Source: Clavelina lepadiformis (taxonomy: Eukaryota; Chordata; Ascidiacea; Aplousobranchia; Clavelinidae). Taken from it: a DNA stretch of 64,000 bases. The notes below the pieces were generated by a model, which was not told the DNA's origin, ran no database searches, and saw only the letters and a list, made by a program, of their open reading frames with translations. Shown here in pieces: positions 34,007 through 46,618 of the stretch (the first letter of the stretch is position 1; each line of letters begins with the position of its first letter). A program made the position numbers and the translations under genes. The stretch lies in contig NC_135243.1 of assembly GCF_947623445.1 (NCBI RefSeq), positions 8,248,501 through 8,312,500 of the forward strand. The letters run 5' to 3'.

Positions 34007-35877
34007 CCGATGGTTTAGATTTTAGAAAATCCAGCGCCGTGGGCCTATATTAAAATACTAATCTGACGTATAGAAAGCATTGATTTACGCGCCATTGACT
34101 CATAAAGCCTTGATCTGTAGCACCATATGGGTACGTACGAGCGGGGTGTTTGTTGGTGTGTGCTTGTGATAATGGTCACGCATTTTACATAGATTGCACA
34201 GTATTTCCAGTATGTCTAATCGGTCCTACGCCCTTGTGCAAAACGTGGCTCATAGACTGCAGCTGTTAGTTGTTCCCGTTCGGCTATTGTTTTTCGGAAT
34301 CTTGTGTCCTATGCCAATATCACTATACCGATAGTTGATTGACTGTCTACTTGTGACTTGACCACTAGTAAAAGGAAAGACGTGTGTATTCCAACAGTGT
34401 GAGTTGTCAAGAAAGGTGTTTTGTAGGTAGCTCATGTAGTATAGTAGGCTATGTAGTCACTACTTATACAGTAGGCTACTCAGTAGCCTACAACCAACTG
34501 ATCAGAATCGTTCCAAAATTGTTTACCGCCAATTAAACAGTTTAAGCTTATTGAAGTCAACCCAACACAAGCAACGTCATTTATTTAAAAGTAATTAAAT
34601 TTTTTTTCTGCATGAATGTTCAACAACGTAGGAGGCCCGACTTTACATACTATTGCAGTTTTTTATGGTGAGACATATAAATATCAGAATTTACATTGGC
34701 CTACTCGTCAACAAACGCGTAAAGCATTTTGGTGCCAATATATAATAAATAAGCAAGGCAATTTAGCGTGATTCAACTTCAAGTTATAAACAAACAATTG
34801 AAGCTTCTTTGCACACCGTCATAGTAGATTTTGTGTCTTAGGCTAAAATGTAAGCACGAAAAATTACTTCCCGCAAAAGATAAACAAATACTTTTTACAT
34901 AGACTTGTTTATCTATGATTCTAGATTAGAGAAACAAAAACTTTTCTGGCACAATATTTTATTTTTCACCGTTTAACTAATTAGCGCACAGGTCTCGTGC
35001 CTGCAGGTGCCAGTGACAAACTTTCCACCATCAGACAATATTGTATGCCTGTACGGGAAAGGCACGCAACCAAAGTTGGTTAGTCGAGCAGGTTTCGGGA
35101 TTGAAGAACGTAAACTAAAATTTAAGTCACTTGTTAGAAAGTGTTAAAACGTTAAGTGTTAAAACATTTTAGTAGCCTAACATTAATGTTTTGTCGACGG
35201 CAGTAATTTAAAGACGGGTTAAGATGAATAAGGGCTAGGGATGTGCCTTTCGCCTTTTGGTGGTTTCTATTTGGCCGGACTGTAGAATAAGGCAGTTTTC
35301 GCCGAGATCTCCGGTGTGCAGAAGCAAAGTTCCGGTGTGTTGGTGTGCAAAGTAGCAATCAGTGTGAAATGCAAGTCCTGGCCCAAGGCTTCCCGGCGTT
35401 TGTGCAGGTAAGGTGCGGCCCTATACGATATTAATAGGGGGGAAAATTAGTGTTAATTGATTTTTTTTAGAGATAAGCCTATCGGTTTTAAACACCAATT
35501 TTTTAGTATAAATCAGAGCAAGAGCTAGCGTCTCTTTAGAAAAAAAAATCCAGGTGTGCACTTGCCATACTCTCCAGTCTTTAGTATACTATTGCACTTT
35601 GACTTGAAAGCCTAAAAAGATAAAAATATAAGGTATCAAATAAAAAAAATTGTAATGTAATAATCCGAATTTCTCCGACGCAGAAAGTTGGCTTCGGTGC
35701 CGATTTTCTGGCGCAGAATTGCCGTTTTGCCCTATCTGCCTGTATTCTATATTACTTACTGAGTGTATTATATGGTAAGTATTCTGTTGCTGTGATACAA
35801 ACTTTATCATTACATTTGTTCCAAGTTGTGACAGCTGCAAGCACAAGATTCATCAACGTGCGCGCCTCGTTTTTTAT

Positions 35878-36035
35878 CTTCACCCTGATTTGTAATAAAA
35901 GAAAAGCTGGTTGTTTCAACATCAATTTATAGTAAATAAACAAAGAATTGAGGCTTTGGTGCAGGCCATCACGCCAAAATTTGCATCTTTGCATGCACGA
36001 TTTCTCATCAAAAGCTGCCATACTTCCCAGCCTGG
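35878..36035. repeat. Dispersed repeat, copy B
   Basis: This carries the same ordered blocks as the copies at 8765-8900 and 48794-48925: cttcaccctgatttgtaata, ggttgtttcaacatcaattt, taaataaacaaagaatt, ccaaaatttgcatctttgca and aaaagctgccatacttccca. It is the most complete copy in the window. Confidence 0.65.
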
Positions 36036-36820
36036 CATTTGTTGGCATATTTATCCAGCGCACTGAAAGCAACTTTCCAGTATGGTTTGTGTACTATAGC
36101 ATATAGGCTAGCTATGCTACCTTTAACAGTTGTAGAGTTGACGTCTCAGATTTCGGGTTTCAATTAGAATCTGAGTTTCGGTACATGTCTAGCTTAAAAA
36201 GGCTCACACTCTGTTACAGCGTAATAATACGCTAGCAGGGTTTACACTTTTTTAATATCTGCCAATTAGGCCTAATTTAGCGTTTGTATAAATGTGTGTC
36301 CGCTGTTTCTGTTAATTTCTATAGCCTAGTTTAACCCTTTGCTTTGGACAAACTTTTTTGGAAGTAGCACATTTACTACCGGCAGTGTTTATGTTTTTGG
36401 CCACTGTTTCTATGTTTACTGAAGTTGTAAATCTGAGAAAATTGCGTAAATGGCATTTTATTCTATGAATTTGTGAACTACCAATTTTCAACCTAAACTA
36501 TTTAAAATAGTGTTTTTTTTTTGAAACCTTAATTAATTTGGAACTGATCCCCTCAGATCCTAATTTTCACCTTTCACGACTTAATTACTATGTACATGAA
36601 ATAAACCTTTTCAACCTTCTTTTTCTTAATCAGTCAAATGAAAATAATTGGAGGTAACCTAATTCAATTATCTGGTGAGTCCAAATGAATTAATTTTCTT
36701 TAGTAAAACCTTACTGGTACTTAGACAAACCTATAAACCTGTTTTAAAAACTGCTGCCAGGAATATTTAAACTGTGAATATTCAGCATGGTAATGACTGA
36801 TTCTATTTAGTGATACTGAG

Positions 36821-36920
36821 GGTCTAGTATACAAGTGCACAACCACAGGATGCCTTTGTATACTAGGCACCCGCTACTCAAATTGTGACGTCATCTGGTT
36901 TTGCATTTGTATACTAGACC
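36821..36920. mobile_element. 100-bp MITE with GGTCTAG ends
   Basis: It begins ggtctagtatacaagtgcac and ends gcatttgtatactagacc, forming inverted ends of about 18 bp with one gap. tgatact occurs just before and directly after the element, a possible target duplication. A second copy, disrupted by another insertion, lies at 47972-48793. Confidence 0.7.
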
Positions 36921-37292
36921 TGATACTTGTGCTTGATTAAACATAAATCTGCATATTTATGGGTGTATATCGAAAAAATCTTTCAAGCAGATTCAGGTCT
37001 AATTTTTTTTGCAAAAAATTAAGAAATACATACGATGAAGCGTTCAAGTATTCTGTTTAATGATCAATCATCAAGATAGTTAAATGGTTATGGGAAGCAT
37101 TAGTTAAACCATATGAGCAAAACATAGAAACTTGTTTTTTCATTCACAAAGAAATTGACATATCTATGCATAATTAAGTAGTAGTTAGATAACTCTATAG
37201 GTAGTTAGATAACTTTTAGGAAAATGAACGAATTTGGCAGATTCGGATTCGCCTTTGTAGGCTAGCTTTCTTTCTTGGGTGATACCTTAGTG
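36921..37292. other. Non-coding spacer between two MITEs
   Basis: AT-rich; a gtagttagataact direct repeat is seen near 37181-37216. No exon or other structure was recognised. Confidence 0.4.
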
Positions 37293-37512
37293 CAGCGGTT
37301 CCCAACCGGGGTACTCGTACCACTTGGGGGTACGAGATTGAACATCAAGGGGTACAAAGATCCTTGGGCCACAGAGCAATATATACATGAAAATGATTGA
37401 ATTTTTCAATATATATAGATATGAAAAATTCCATCAGAATTTTTTTGGGGGTACGAAGAATGCTTTGACCTGACAAAGGGGTACGAGCAGCAAAAAAGGT
37501 TGGGAACCACTG
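37293..37512. mobile_element. hAT-type MITE, 220 bp
   Basis: The left end cagcggttcccaaccggggt matches the right end reversed, cagtggttcccaaccttttt. It is flanked by the exact 8-bp duplication ccttagtg (37285-37292 and 37513-37520). The interior has repeated GGGGTACGA words. It lies about 600 bp upstream of the Tweety start codon. Confidence 0.92.
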
Positions 37513-37520
37513 CCTTAGTG

Positions 37521-38121
37521 TGCTTCGTAATTTGCTTCATAACATGGCTAGCTGTTTATTTATTTTATAATAAATTGATATTTGAACTAAAAAGTTTGCT
37601 TTCAAGTAAATACATACTATTAGAATGGTACTGATACTGATGTGAAATGAAAAAGTTAGGAAAGTAAACGCTCAAAAGTCAGTGACCAAACTGCTATTAC
37701 AATTTTTATGATTTAAAACCTGCTATACATACTGTTTGCTGATGTAACTGCTCACTTACAGCTAGTGTAGGCAAATATATATAAAATTGCAAATTTGCAA
37801 GTATACATATGTACTGGCTTTTCTTGTGTAAGAAATGACGACAATGTGAAGCAGTTATTAGTCACTTAAAACACTGAATAAAAATGCGTAAAAGCCCAAG
37901 TGTTATAGGTGGTCACTAACTCTGGCCGAGATTACCGCTCAGTGCAAAGAAAAAGAGAAATTAAAAAACATCATGTGCTTTGCTTCAATTTGAATTAGTT
38001 GTGACTAATGCAATTTTATCTTGATTTTTGACAGAACTTTTTTCTTATAAAAATATTTATACAAAAAATAGCACATATACAGACATAGGCCATTTATCAT
38101 CATAATTCTGCGGAGTGCAAT
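37521..38121. other. Immediate upstream region of Tweety
   Basis: Presumed 5' UTR and promoter. AT-rich, with no clear TATA box in a diagnostic position and no recognised exon. Confidence 0.4.
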
Positions 38122-41100
38122 ATGGAAATTGTGTCAGCTTATTCACCAACAGAAATCACAAAGATCTTGCATGGAATTCCACATCTGACGTTCAAGTTTG
38201 TTCTTTTAGAAAACCCAATATTCACACTAGATGACCCAAAATACCTAGAAGTAAGTTCATTTTGTGCTAGAAAGTACACAAACTACATATATCAAGTGTG
38301 CCCATACACATTTAAGGCTTCAAGTGTTAAACTATAGACACCGCGGAGCTACTTTTACTACTACATCTGGATAGATATAAGGCCATTTGATATATATATA
38401 TCAATTTTCTTTAGAGTCTGGCTATTGTGGCCTTGATGCCAGCATGTATTTTGCTGATCTCCATGATTGCCTTTCTGATCTTTTATTGCTGTGTTGGAGT
38501 AAAACGAGCCGCCCCAAACAAAGTCAACAGCTCATCGTGCTATTGCAGTGTATGTCTGATGGCAATATTTATCACGCTTGCATTGTAAGTACATACTGTA
38601 AATAAAATCGTATATGTTATAACTTATGTATATAATTGCTTCATGCTTTATATACTAACTCACCACAAGCTATCACAAAATTGGTGTATGCAATGTATAG
38701 CATCCACCATCATATATTTCTGTAATATTTTGCGGATATGGTTGTAACTAGTAACAGTGCCGTATACCAAGACGTCAATTGTCAGTATTAGGGGCTTTAT
38801 TCATGTTTCTTTAAATTTTTTGTTGTATGTGCATTGAATATTAGTAACAGCACCATACTTGTATGTTTGGTAAACATGGAACTTAAGAACACAGTGTGTT
38901 GGTATAAGTTCATTAATAGTGTGCATACAAATATTTTGCTGAAATAAAGAGGTTTTAACATTATATACGATTCATCGAAAAATTCTCCTGTTTAGGGAAA
39001 TTCTTAGCCTTGATTTATTATTGTGTCAGACAAGAAGACATATATGAAAGTAGTGATAACAATATTATGCTGTGGCGCATTGACAGATCACAGCCGTTTT
39101 TCAAATCAATCAATTTGGCATTAAACTGAAGTGCCTTTGTACTTTGCAGAGGTGCTGTAGGTGTCGGTGTGTACGGAAGTATACAAGTTCACGATGGTTC
39201 CACTGCTGCATCTGATGCGACATCGGAAATCAATAAGTCATTTTCCGCAATTACCGTTGTTGTAAGTAAAATTTTATTTAAACAAATTCATGCTTCAAAT
39301 CAAGTTGCTTGGAAGCCCTAGTTAGAAACATTCAGTTTTTACTGTTTCACCCAAAATAAGATCATGAGAATTGTAATCTTGCAATAATTACAGTATAGTC
39401 AAACTGTCAGCCTAATACTTAGCTTCAAATACCTTAACCTTGTCAAGTGCCTCCTCCCAACTGATAAGTGGCCTTTCTGATTGCTATGTGGTTTGTGTGC
39501 ACCATACTATGTGTATAAAATTTATATTTTTATCAAAAACTCCAGAACACTTGCTGTATGTATTACTATTACCTGAGCAACACAGTTTGTTACGTGAACT
39601 CCAATACTACTGCAATAATAGTATGTGTAAAGTGTTTCTTACAAGAATCTTTAAATGTCAGATGCCTTTCAACAGATATCGTGGTTTTTCGTTTCTCCCA
39701 ACTCTTTTCGTATGAGTAACCCATATCAAGGTGTTTGGTTTTGGCTTTGTTACATCACTTTAAAAGCGCTACAAGTGGAAATAAAATTATATTGTACCTA
39801 CAATTATAGCATTCCTGACACATTTTACAAACATAACTTTGTTTAGTTAAGGACCTGTAACACAGGAATTTGGTTGTGAGTTACAAGTATATTTAGTATT
39901 GCCCAACTTGACACTTCGTGATTAGGTCTAAGCTATAAGTTTGTGTCAACCTTGCATTGAAGGATACTGGTCATTCTAGTTATACTAAGTTAATGTTTAA
40001 ACCTCATTATATATGTAATTTATTGGTGGTCTCTCAAGTATATTCACAATTCTCAGCACAGTTTCAAAAGAAAAACTATGTACATTTTAGAATTTACCTG
40101 TTATTGTGCTTTCAATTGTTCAAAAGCAAATGATAAATCACTTTACTTCATGTCAAACTTGTAAGTTGTATTTATAGTTCTCATAGCTTAATAGGTAGCC
40201 TGTTACCTTCATTTCAATCTAGCCAAGAATAGCTTTTGCAACAACAACTTGGGCTTTGTCACTTTAATCCATGTTGACATTTAGCATCGTAATAACAAAA
40301 GCTACTTTCATAAACATCACAAGCAAGATTGGTTTAAAAAAGTACAAAATTTTATCTTGCCTGAGGGAACATGCATCCAATAATTATTTTCACTTAATAT
40401 CCTTAAACTCGTGTATCTACTTTTCCCATATATTAATTTTTGTATGACCACTGGTTCTGTTTGTGAGGCATTTGCTATGATCACATGGCCTCTTTATTTC
40501 TTTGACATTATTGCCTGTGGTTTTTTAAGCTTACTATTTCAGTGACTAAGCACCCATAAACCTGACTAATAGACCGTAAAGGGATCATAACTGTGTAAAA
40601 AATATAAAGCCTTGTATTGTTTGGCTAAGTATCAAGTGTTTATTTCATCTCTTCAAAGTATGTAATTTCATAAAATATTTTATCGGTAGCTATTTGGTAT
40701 TAAAGGTATTTCGATGTTTGCATTGTCTTACCCACCGTTTCCACAATGCACTTTATCGCAAAAGGTTGTCAATGATGAAACTTTATTCATTCTAGTCAAC
40801 ATAACATAAACCTATATCACAGATGACTTCTATTAATGGAATAATGGATGAGCTCAATGAGCAGTCTGATGACCTAATTGCAACTGAAGTCAATAACTCT
40901 GTAATTGATGTTTTGGTTGAATCAGTTTCAAATCTCTCAGAATCTGTAACTCGACTTCCACAACAAACAGAAGGTGCAAACGATCGCCTTATGTGGATGG
41001 TGCAACTTTTTCAGTTGGTGGAATACTACAGGTTAGCTATAAGCATTGTTTCTAGTAGATTTTTCTAATAGACCATATCTTAATTTATGTATGTATAATG

Positions 41101-43966
41101 AAATAATGCTGAAAAATTTATGATAATAATGTTGCCAGGTTAAAGACTGAAGTTGGCTCCATAGTTAAATTCATGACAAATTTACAATATATATATATAA
41201 TAATTTTTACAATGAATAAAGTGGGGTGAATTTTTGAGTTCAAATATTATGTAGAATGTAGTGTATTCCCAGTATTTAATGTGGCATATTTCATATGTTC
41301 TTATTAAAAACTGAATGTTTTATTACTTTAATTCAGAACAACTTTTTATGAATAATTAATAGAAAATCCACAAGGAGGTTATATCTGTTTGTAATGTAGA
41401 GTAGGTATAGAATACATGTCTACCCAGGCTGGGAACACATTATATATAGTTTTTTGATGTGTCTCTTGTTTTTTTGCACATAAAAACATACAAAATGCTG
41501 CAAAAACATTTCATTTCATAAAATCATGCTTTTTGTATAACCATGATTTGATTCTTTTCAGAACTATAATAACATTTCTTTTGATTGGTTGTCATGGATT
41601 GGTGTGTATTTTGGCGTTGATGGGAATATGTTTTCGATCAAAATGTCTACTCATGGCGTAAGTAATTTACCATTACTCAACTTTGCAACCAATCAACAAT
41701 TTATTCCACCAGTTTTTGGTTAGGTTACTTGATTAATTTACTGAATTTTAATCACGTATTGAACCTGGAATTATGTTTTCAGCACCACCTTCATCGGCTT
41801 GATATGTCTAGTAGCTACATACCTGTATGTTGGCTCTCTCTTAATGGTAGATGTGGTAAGTATTGTTATCTGAAATTTCAACACTTAAGTTGTTTACTTA
41901 AATCATTCATTGCTTTCAACATGCTACTATTCTAAGCCCCCTTTCCATATTGAAAGTTATTTCATGGATGAATTACTGTTTACTTAAACTTTCAACTGTG
42001 AATTGAATTTTGATGAATTGAATTTGATGAAATGAATTTGAAATGATTGTGATGTATAACGTGTTAAAAACTGTTTTTAAATGGATGTTTTTGTTATTAT
42101 TATCGTCCATATTACATTACATTACATTACATTGTTATAAACTTAAGTTTGGACTTCGGTATCTTAATCACTTTAAACCATTTTATTTCCATTGGAGCAA
42201 CATTAATCAGACCTAAAAGCAATTTGGCCAAAATCTCAACAACAGTTCCAACTAATATGCACTCATTTACAGGCAGTAGCTGACCTATGCATGGATCCAT
42301 ACACGTACATCAAAACACAATCAGTTGACAAACTTTATATGGATAATTCAACAGCCCTCTATTACTTGACATGTTCTCATGAAGACGATGCACGAGATCC
42401 ATATCATCAAGCCACAAAAGACTCCCTAGATGCAGCAGAGAGCATGGAAACTGCCATACTAGAAATAAATGGTTTATCATCCAAAGGAGAGGTGCACTTC
42501 AATATTTGATTTTGGTTTTAATGGAATTGTTGTTTGTAGAACTGATTGCAGTTTCTTACTTAGATAATAATGAAAACATTCAAATTTACAACTTTGAAAC
42601 GGCAAGTCGTTTCAAAGAAATTTGTGCCAAGCAATTAGTTACCTGCTCTTTTCAATCCCAGTGGTATTATTGTAATCTTCATATAACTACCGTAAATCGC
42701 AGGATGTGCTGGATAAATTGTATGGGAATGTCGGTACCATGATAAAGCGTCTTCAGTCACTTGAGGGAGACCTGCAGTGCCAAGGAGTCCACACTGCATT
42801 GGAGGAATTTGTTCCAGCGATTTGCATCTCATTTGTGGAAGGATTCTTCATAATTGGCGTGGCTTTCTTGTGCTTCTGCTTTGCACTCACTGCTATATTA
42901 TGTGCTGCTCCGAAAACTTGGAAAAGGTTTACTTCGAAAAAGTGAGTGAGCTACGTTGCTTTTGGAAGGCTGACAATGCACTTTCCTAGTTAATACCATC
43001 TCATACAATAAAAGCTTGTTGTAACTTCATTTACTATTTTGCGCCCTAGTTCTTAAATGACTATTCTTAATATATGTAGTCAAAGTTAATAACCTTATTT
43101 TTTCAACTATTGTTTTTTACCGCTTGCTGTTGGGATGTGCTGATCATTTGACACTTTACTTAAACAACCCATTAGTATAACTTGTCTAGTCCATTTTTGC
43201 GAGACAAATCACAGAAGTTTTTATAGATGATGTAATCATTAGCCAAAAATATATATCTAGGACCAGAGAAGAATTGGATCTAGACGATGTGTTTCTGCCT
43301 TCGAACAACCCACGACCTATTGTGAGCCGAACAAATAATCCACTCTTCGTTCCTCCTGATGACCGCCATTCCAGGAGGATCAGCAGCAATACCAATCTTC
43401 CAGCTGCCACTAACAGCCTCAGCTTCTTCCGGAGGTCAGAGGAAGACATGACATTGCTTGAGCACCCACCTCCAGTAAGTCTTCCAAGTTATTTGCTTGA
43501 TTTTGAGTAAGAGATTAACTGTTTAAGGGCAGTAAAATAACATAACGTTAGTTGCCTTTTGCGACCTGAAAATATTGTTGAGTTGTATAATTCTAACTTG
43601 AAAAAAACTGTCAGAAACAAAAAGCAAACTATTCAATGCGTATTAATGCTGGAGGCCTTGAATGCAACACCAGCGGTTGTATGATCAACCAGATTATTTT
43701 AAATTATTAATTAATCACAGCTTTAACAAAGCAGCAAACATTGATTTTAATTCAGGCACTATGTCCCATATTGCTTTCGATTGAACTTGAGTTCTAAAGG
43801 CTGCCGGCATTTCGAAAGCCCTTGAAACTCTAAAATGACCCTCCAATTTCAGTGTCATAAGACACTTGCTGTGATCAAAGTTGGACACACTGTAAAATTG
43901 AAATATTTGACTTTAACTTACTTGTTACAGGACTATTCCCCGCCCAGGCCAGGCTCGGAATACTGA
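38122..43966 (+). CDS. TTYH: Tweety homologue (TTYH)
   Basis: Tweety proteins are multi-pass plasma-membrane proteins linked to volume-regulated and Ca-activated anion currents and to lipid handling. Ten exons fit in phase: 38122-38250, 38415-38584, 39150-39261, 40823-41031, 41562-41657, 41783-41855, 42273-42491, 42703-42941, 43261-43474 and 43931-43966, giving 498 aa (family 450-540). Recognisable parts are the start GIPHLTFKF, TM1 in exon 2, GVGVYGS at the end of TM2, VEYYR before TM3 with the conserved Arg, TM3-TM4 in exons 5-6, the Cys-rich ectodomain DLCMDPYTYI...YYLTC, and a final TM from exon 8. The cytoplasmic tail ends PPPDYSPPRPGSEY, with a PPxY motif. The exon 4 sequence is a long predicted helix, as in relatives. 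Confidence 0.95.
42111..42133. repeat. (ATTAC)n microsatellite
   Basis: Four and a half ATTAC units in Tweety intron 6, possibly variable in copy number. Confidence 0.85.
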
Positions 43967-45477
43967 GACAGCAGAAGTACCAAAGATGGCGGTCACGGCT
44001 GACGTTGTGACTTGTACATAGACTTTACCTATTATTTTTATGTATTGCCCACCTCGTTTTTTGCAGGTGCCTTTTTAGACAGTATAGTTTTGTGAAAATG
44101 GTGTTGCGTTGGTGCATTGTAAACTGCCTGTTTTTCTTTGTTACTGCAGTAGACTTACATCATTCGTTAATTTGTTGCAACATAGTGGTCACTATTTTTT
44201 CACAATTCATATATTTAACGCTTTCATTGTAACGTTTAAACTTCGTTAAACTTTGCGCAAAGTATTACACATAAGTTCATCGTGGCCACGTCAACATCGC
44301 CTCACAGTGAGACTTTGTTCACAGGATAACAGGCAAAATAGGAGTGACGTCGTTCGTTGATGGCAAGCGCATTCTTGTCCGTAAATAAGTCCAATTTTCT
44401 GTTAAGTATTCTATCTTGTGTTCAACCCGTTAAGGGAGGAACTGAGTGTTCTAAGGGAGATTGCGTCATCCTCATCCGTCGGTCCACCCAACGCGGCTCT
44501 CATTTGTGATGCTGTTATCAAAAGAAAGCGATCTTTGAGCCGGTATTTTTCGATATATATCAGGGTATAACTAGTAAAAGTTCCCCTTCACAAACAAACA
44601 GCTTCTACTAAAATGTTTCCCTAGTAAGTGCAGCCATGCGTAACTCTCATCGGTACATGTTGAAAACATTATACTGATAACAATTGATTAGGCCCATCAA
44701 GCATGCGAAATAACGATTACAAAATACCAATTCAAAAGTACTAACAACCCTTAACACACAGGTTGGTGGGTGCACATGTAGCCTACTTGGTACATAGTGC
44801 ACCTAATGCAGATGGAACCCATTGTGTACGTGGCACTAAAGCTTTTCAAATATGCCAATTTTGCGTTTCGAATCAAAGTAGGCCTACCGCAAATATTGTA
44901 ATATTCAATCACTTTGCAATCTTTAGCAAAGGTTGTGTGATGACTGATGAGTAAAAACATCGAAAATTGATGAAAAATATCGCTCTGTAAACTAAATAAA
45001 AGGGACTCTAGTACATCCAAGTACTTGATAATTGGTACTCGAATGAAGTAGTTCTTCGTTCGGCACATATTCCATCAGCATTTTGTCTGAAGAACTCTTA
45101 CTTTAAATAAATCAAAATACTCACAAGATGATTGGCCAAGTCTAGTTGAGCGGGGCGTTGCTGTCTGTAACAGATAATTTAATTACAGGCCATAGAAAAA
45201 ATAATATAGGCTACACTGTGATTCAAACTCTTGCTTTTGTTTTATAAGCGTTAATTGAATTTTGTTGAATCAGGTTATTACACCTACCGTAGATTCTGTT
45301 GAGTTTCTTCTGATAAGTCCTTTACGTATTAAAGCGTTCTCCGAAGTCCTACGTAAGAAATTAGACACGCATTTGTTTGAATAATTGGACAAAATATGTA
45401 CAGTACTTTTATGTATTTTAAATTATATAACGCCCATGGTGACGCGAAAAAATGTAATCGACAATTGTTTGCAGTCA
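43967..45477. other. Convergent gap between Tweety and the ankyrin gene
   Basis: Contains the Tweety 3' UTR and about 1 kb with no supported gene. The minus-strand frame at 44751-45068 and the plus-strand frame overlapping it show no splice context or family likeness. Confidence 0.45.
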
Positions 45478-46618
45478 TCACCATAAATGTAATGCAAGGT
45501 AGAGCATGTTTAACAAAAATCTGGCCCACCTTTCGCACTTCATACGTTCAAACCTTTTCCATATTTTACTCGACGCCGATGCCATGTCGACGCACGTCCT
45601 CCCTTGTTTATCTTTCGCTCTGACATTGGCCCCCTTTTCTATCAACAGATCAACAACCTACAAGCCAAATCACGTCATGAAGTCTCTAAAGTTGCACTGA
45701 ACTTGCCTGTCGAAAACCATATTTTTTAAAGTAAACTTAAACATACTTCAAACACCTCGGAAAGATCTAAACTTAGCAGACACAATGAGATCTTAAAGCT
45801 TTTTGCGGTATGTTCATGAAAATTAATCGGTAAGTTTGCTTGTTGCAGTGACTTTATAGGTAGACCTATACATTGTTCGGTAAGCTATTTAAATTTAAAA
45901 ACGACCTTGTCGTGTTCTTGAAAACAAGCAGCGTGTAATGGTGTCCACAGCGTGCCTTGATTTTTGTGATTTAAATCTAAAGATATTTAATGCAGAGTAT
46001 AAAAAGAAAGTTATTGCAGTTAAAATAAGGCGAGATTCCATATTCCGTTAACTCCATTACCTGCACCATATTCAAGCAAAACAATAACAACGTCGTGAAA
46101 TCCCCAGAAAGCGGCAGTGTACAACTGTCCTTGCAGGAATTCCTTCAGAGACGTTTGTTTGATAACTGGCGTGTCATTCAGAAACTCTTCTAGCAGCTGC
46201 CGTTAAAAAGATTATAATATTGTAATAATTCCAAAAGCTATAAACTTGCTTTCCATTTAAATAACTCAGCAGGAAGTAAGCACGGAAGGTGAAGAAACTA
46301 GCCTGCTGATGTTGCGATACAGTCAATGAACTAATGACTACGGTAAATGCAAACTAGCTGCTGACTGTTATAGGCTGTCACTTACAGAATTTATTAGTTT
46401 AACAGTTACTATTTTTAGTTTTATAGTTTACTTTTTATAGTTCTAACTTTTTCTAACTTGTGCTGGAAAAAACTTACTTTTTCATCACAGTGCATTGCAA
46501 CAGTTGAGAGTTTGTAGGAATTGCTCGCCACATCCGTACGAGCTATCAGCCTGGTCAAATTCAAGTAAATCTCTTCTTGATCCTTTTCATTTGGAATTTT
46601 CTGACGTTCTTTATTCAT
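45478..46618 (-). CDS. Small ankyrin-repeat protein, 168 aa
   Basis: Four minus-strand exons join cleanly by phase: 46478-46618, 46061-46196, 45906-45955 and 45478-45657. The protein starts MNKERQKIPNEK. It shows at least two ankyrin repeats: YTAAFWGFHDVVIVLLEYGA, then WTPLHAACFQEHDKVVDLLI with EKGANVRAKDKQGRT. A final degenerate helix, DMASASSKIWK, resembles the DFASxSxKIW ending of some ANKRD proteins. The last exon is read to its stop; an alternative donor at 45554 or 45530 would add an unseen exon. No signal peptide or other domain was seen. Such a protein is likely a cytoplasmic binding module. I cannot name the orthologue. Confidence 0.75.

Larger units (their letters stand above)
32966..36820. 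other. Intergenic gap upstream of Tweety
   Basis: About 3.9 kb without a convincing exon on either strand. It holds a CRE/E-box pair at 33995-34006 and a dispersed repeat copy at 35878-36035. The longer frames near 35750-36070 on the minus strand run through that repeat and are not genes. The missing first exon of the acyl-CoA synthetase could be hidden here. Confidence 0.4.
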
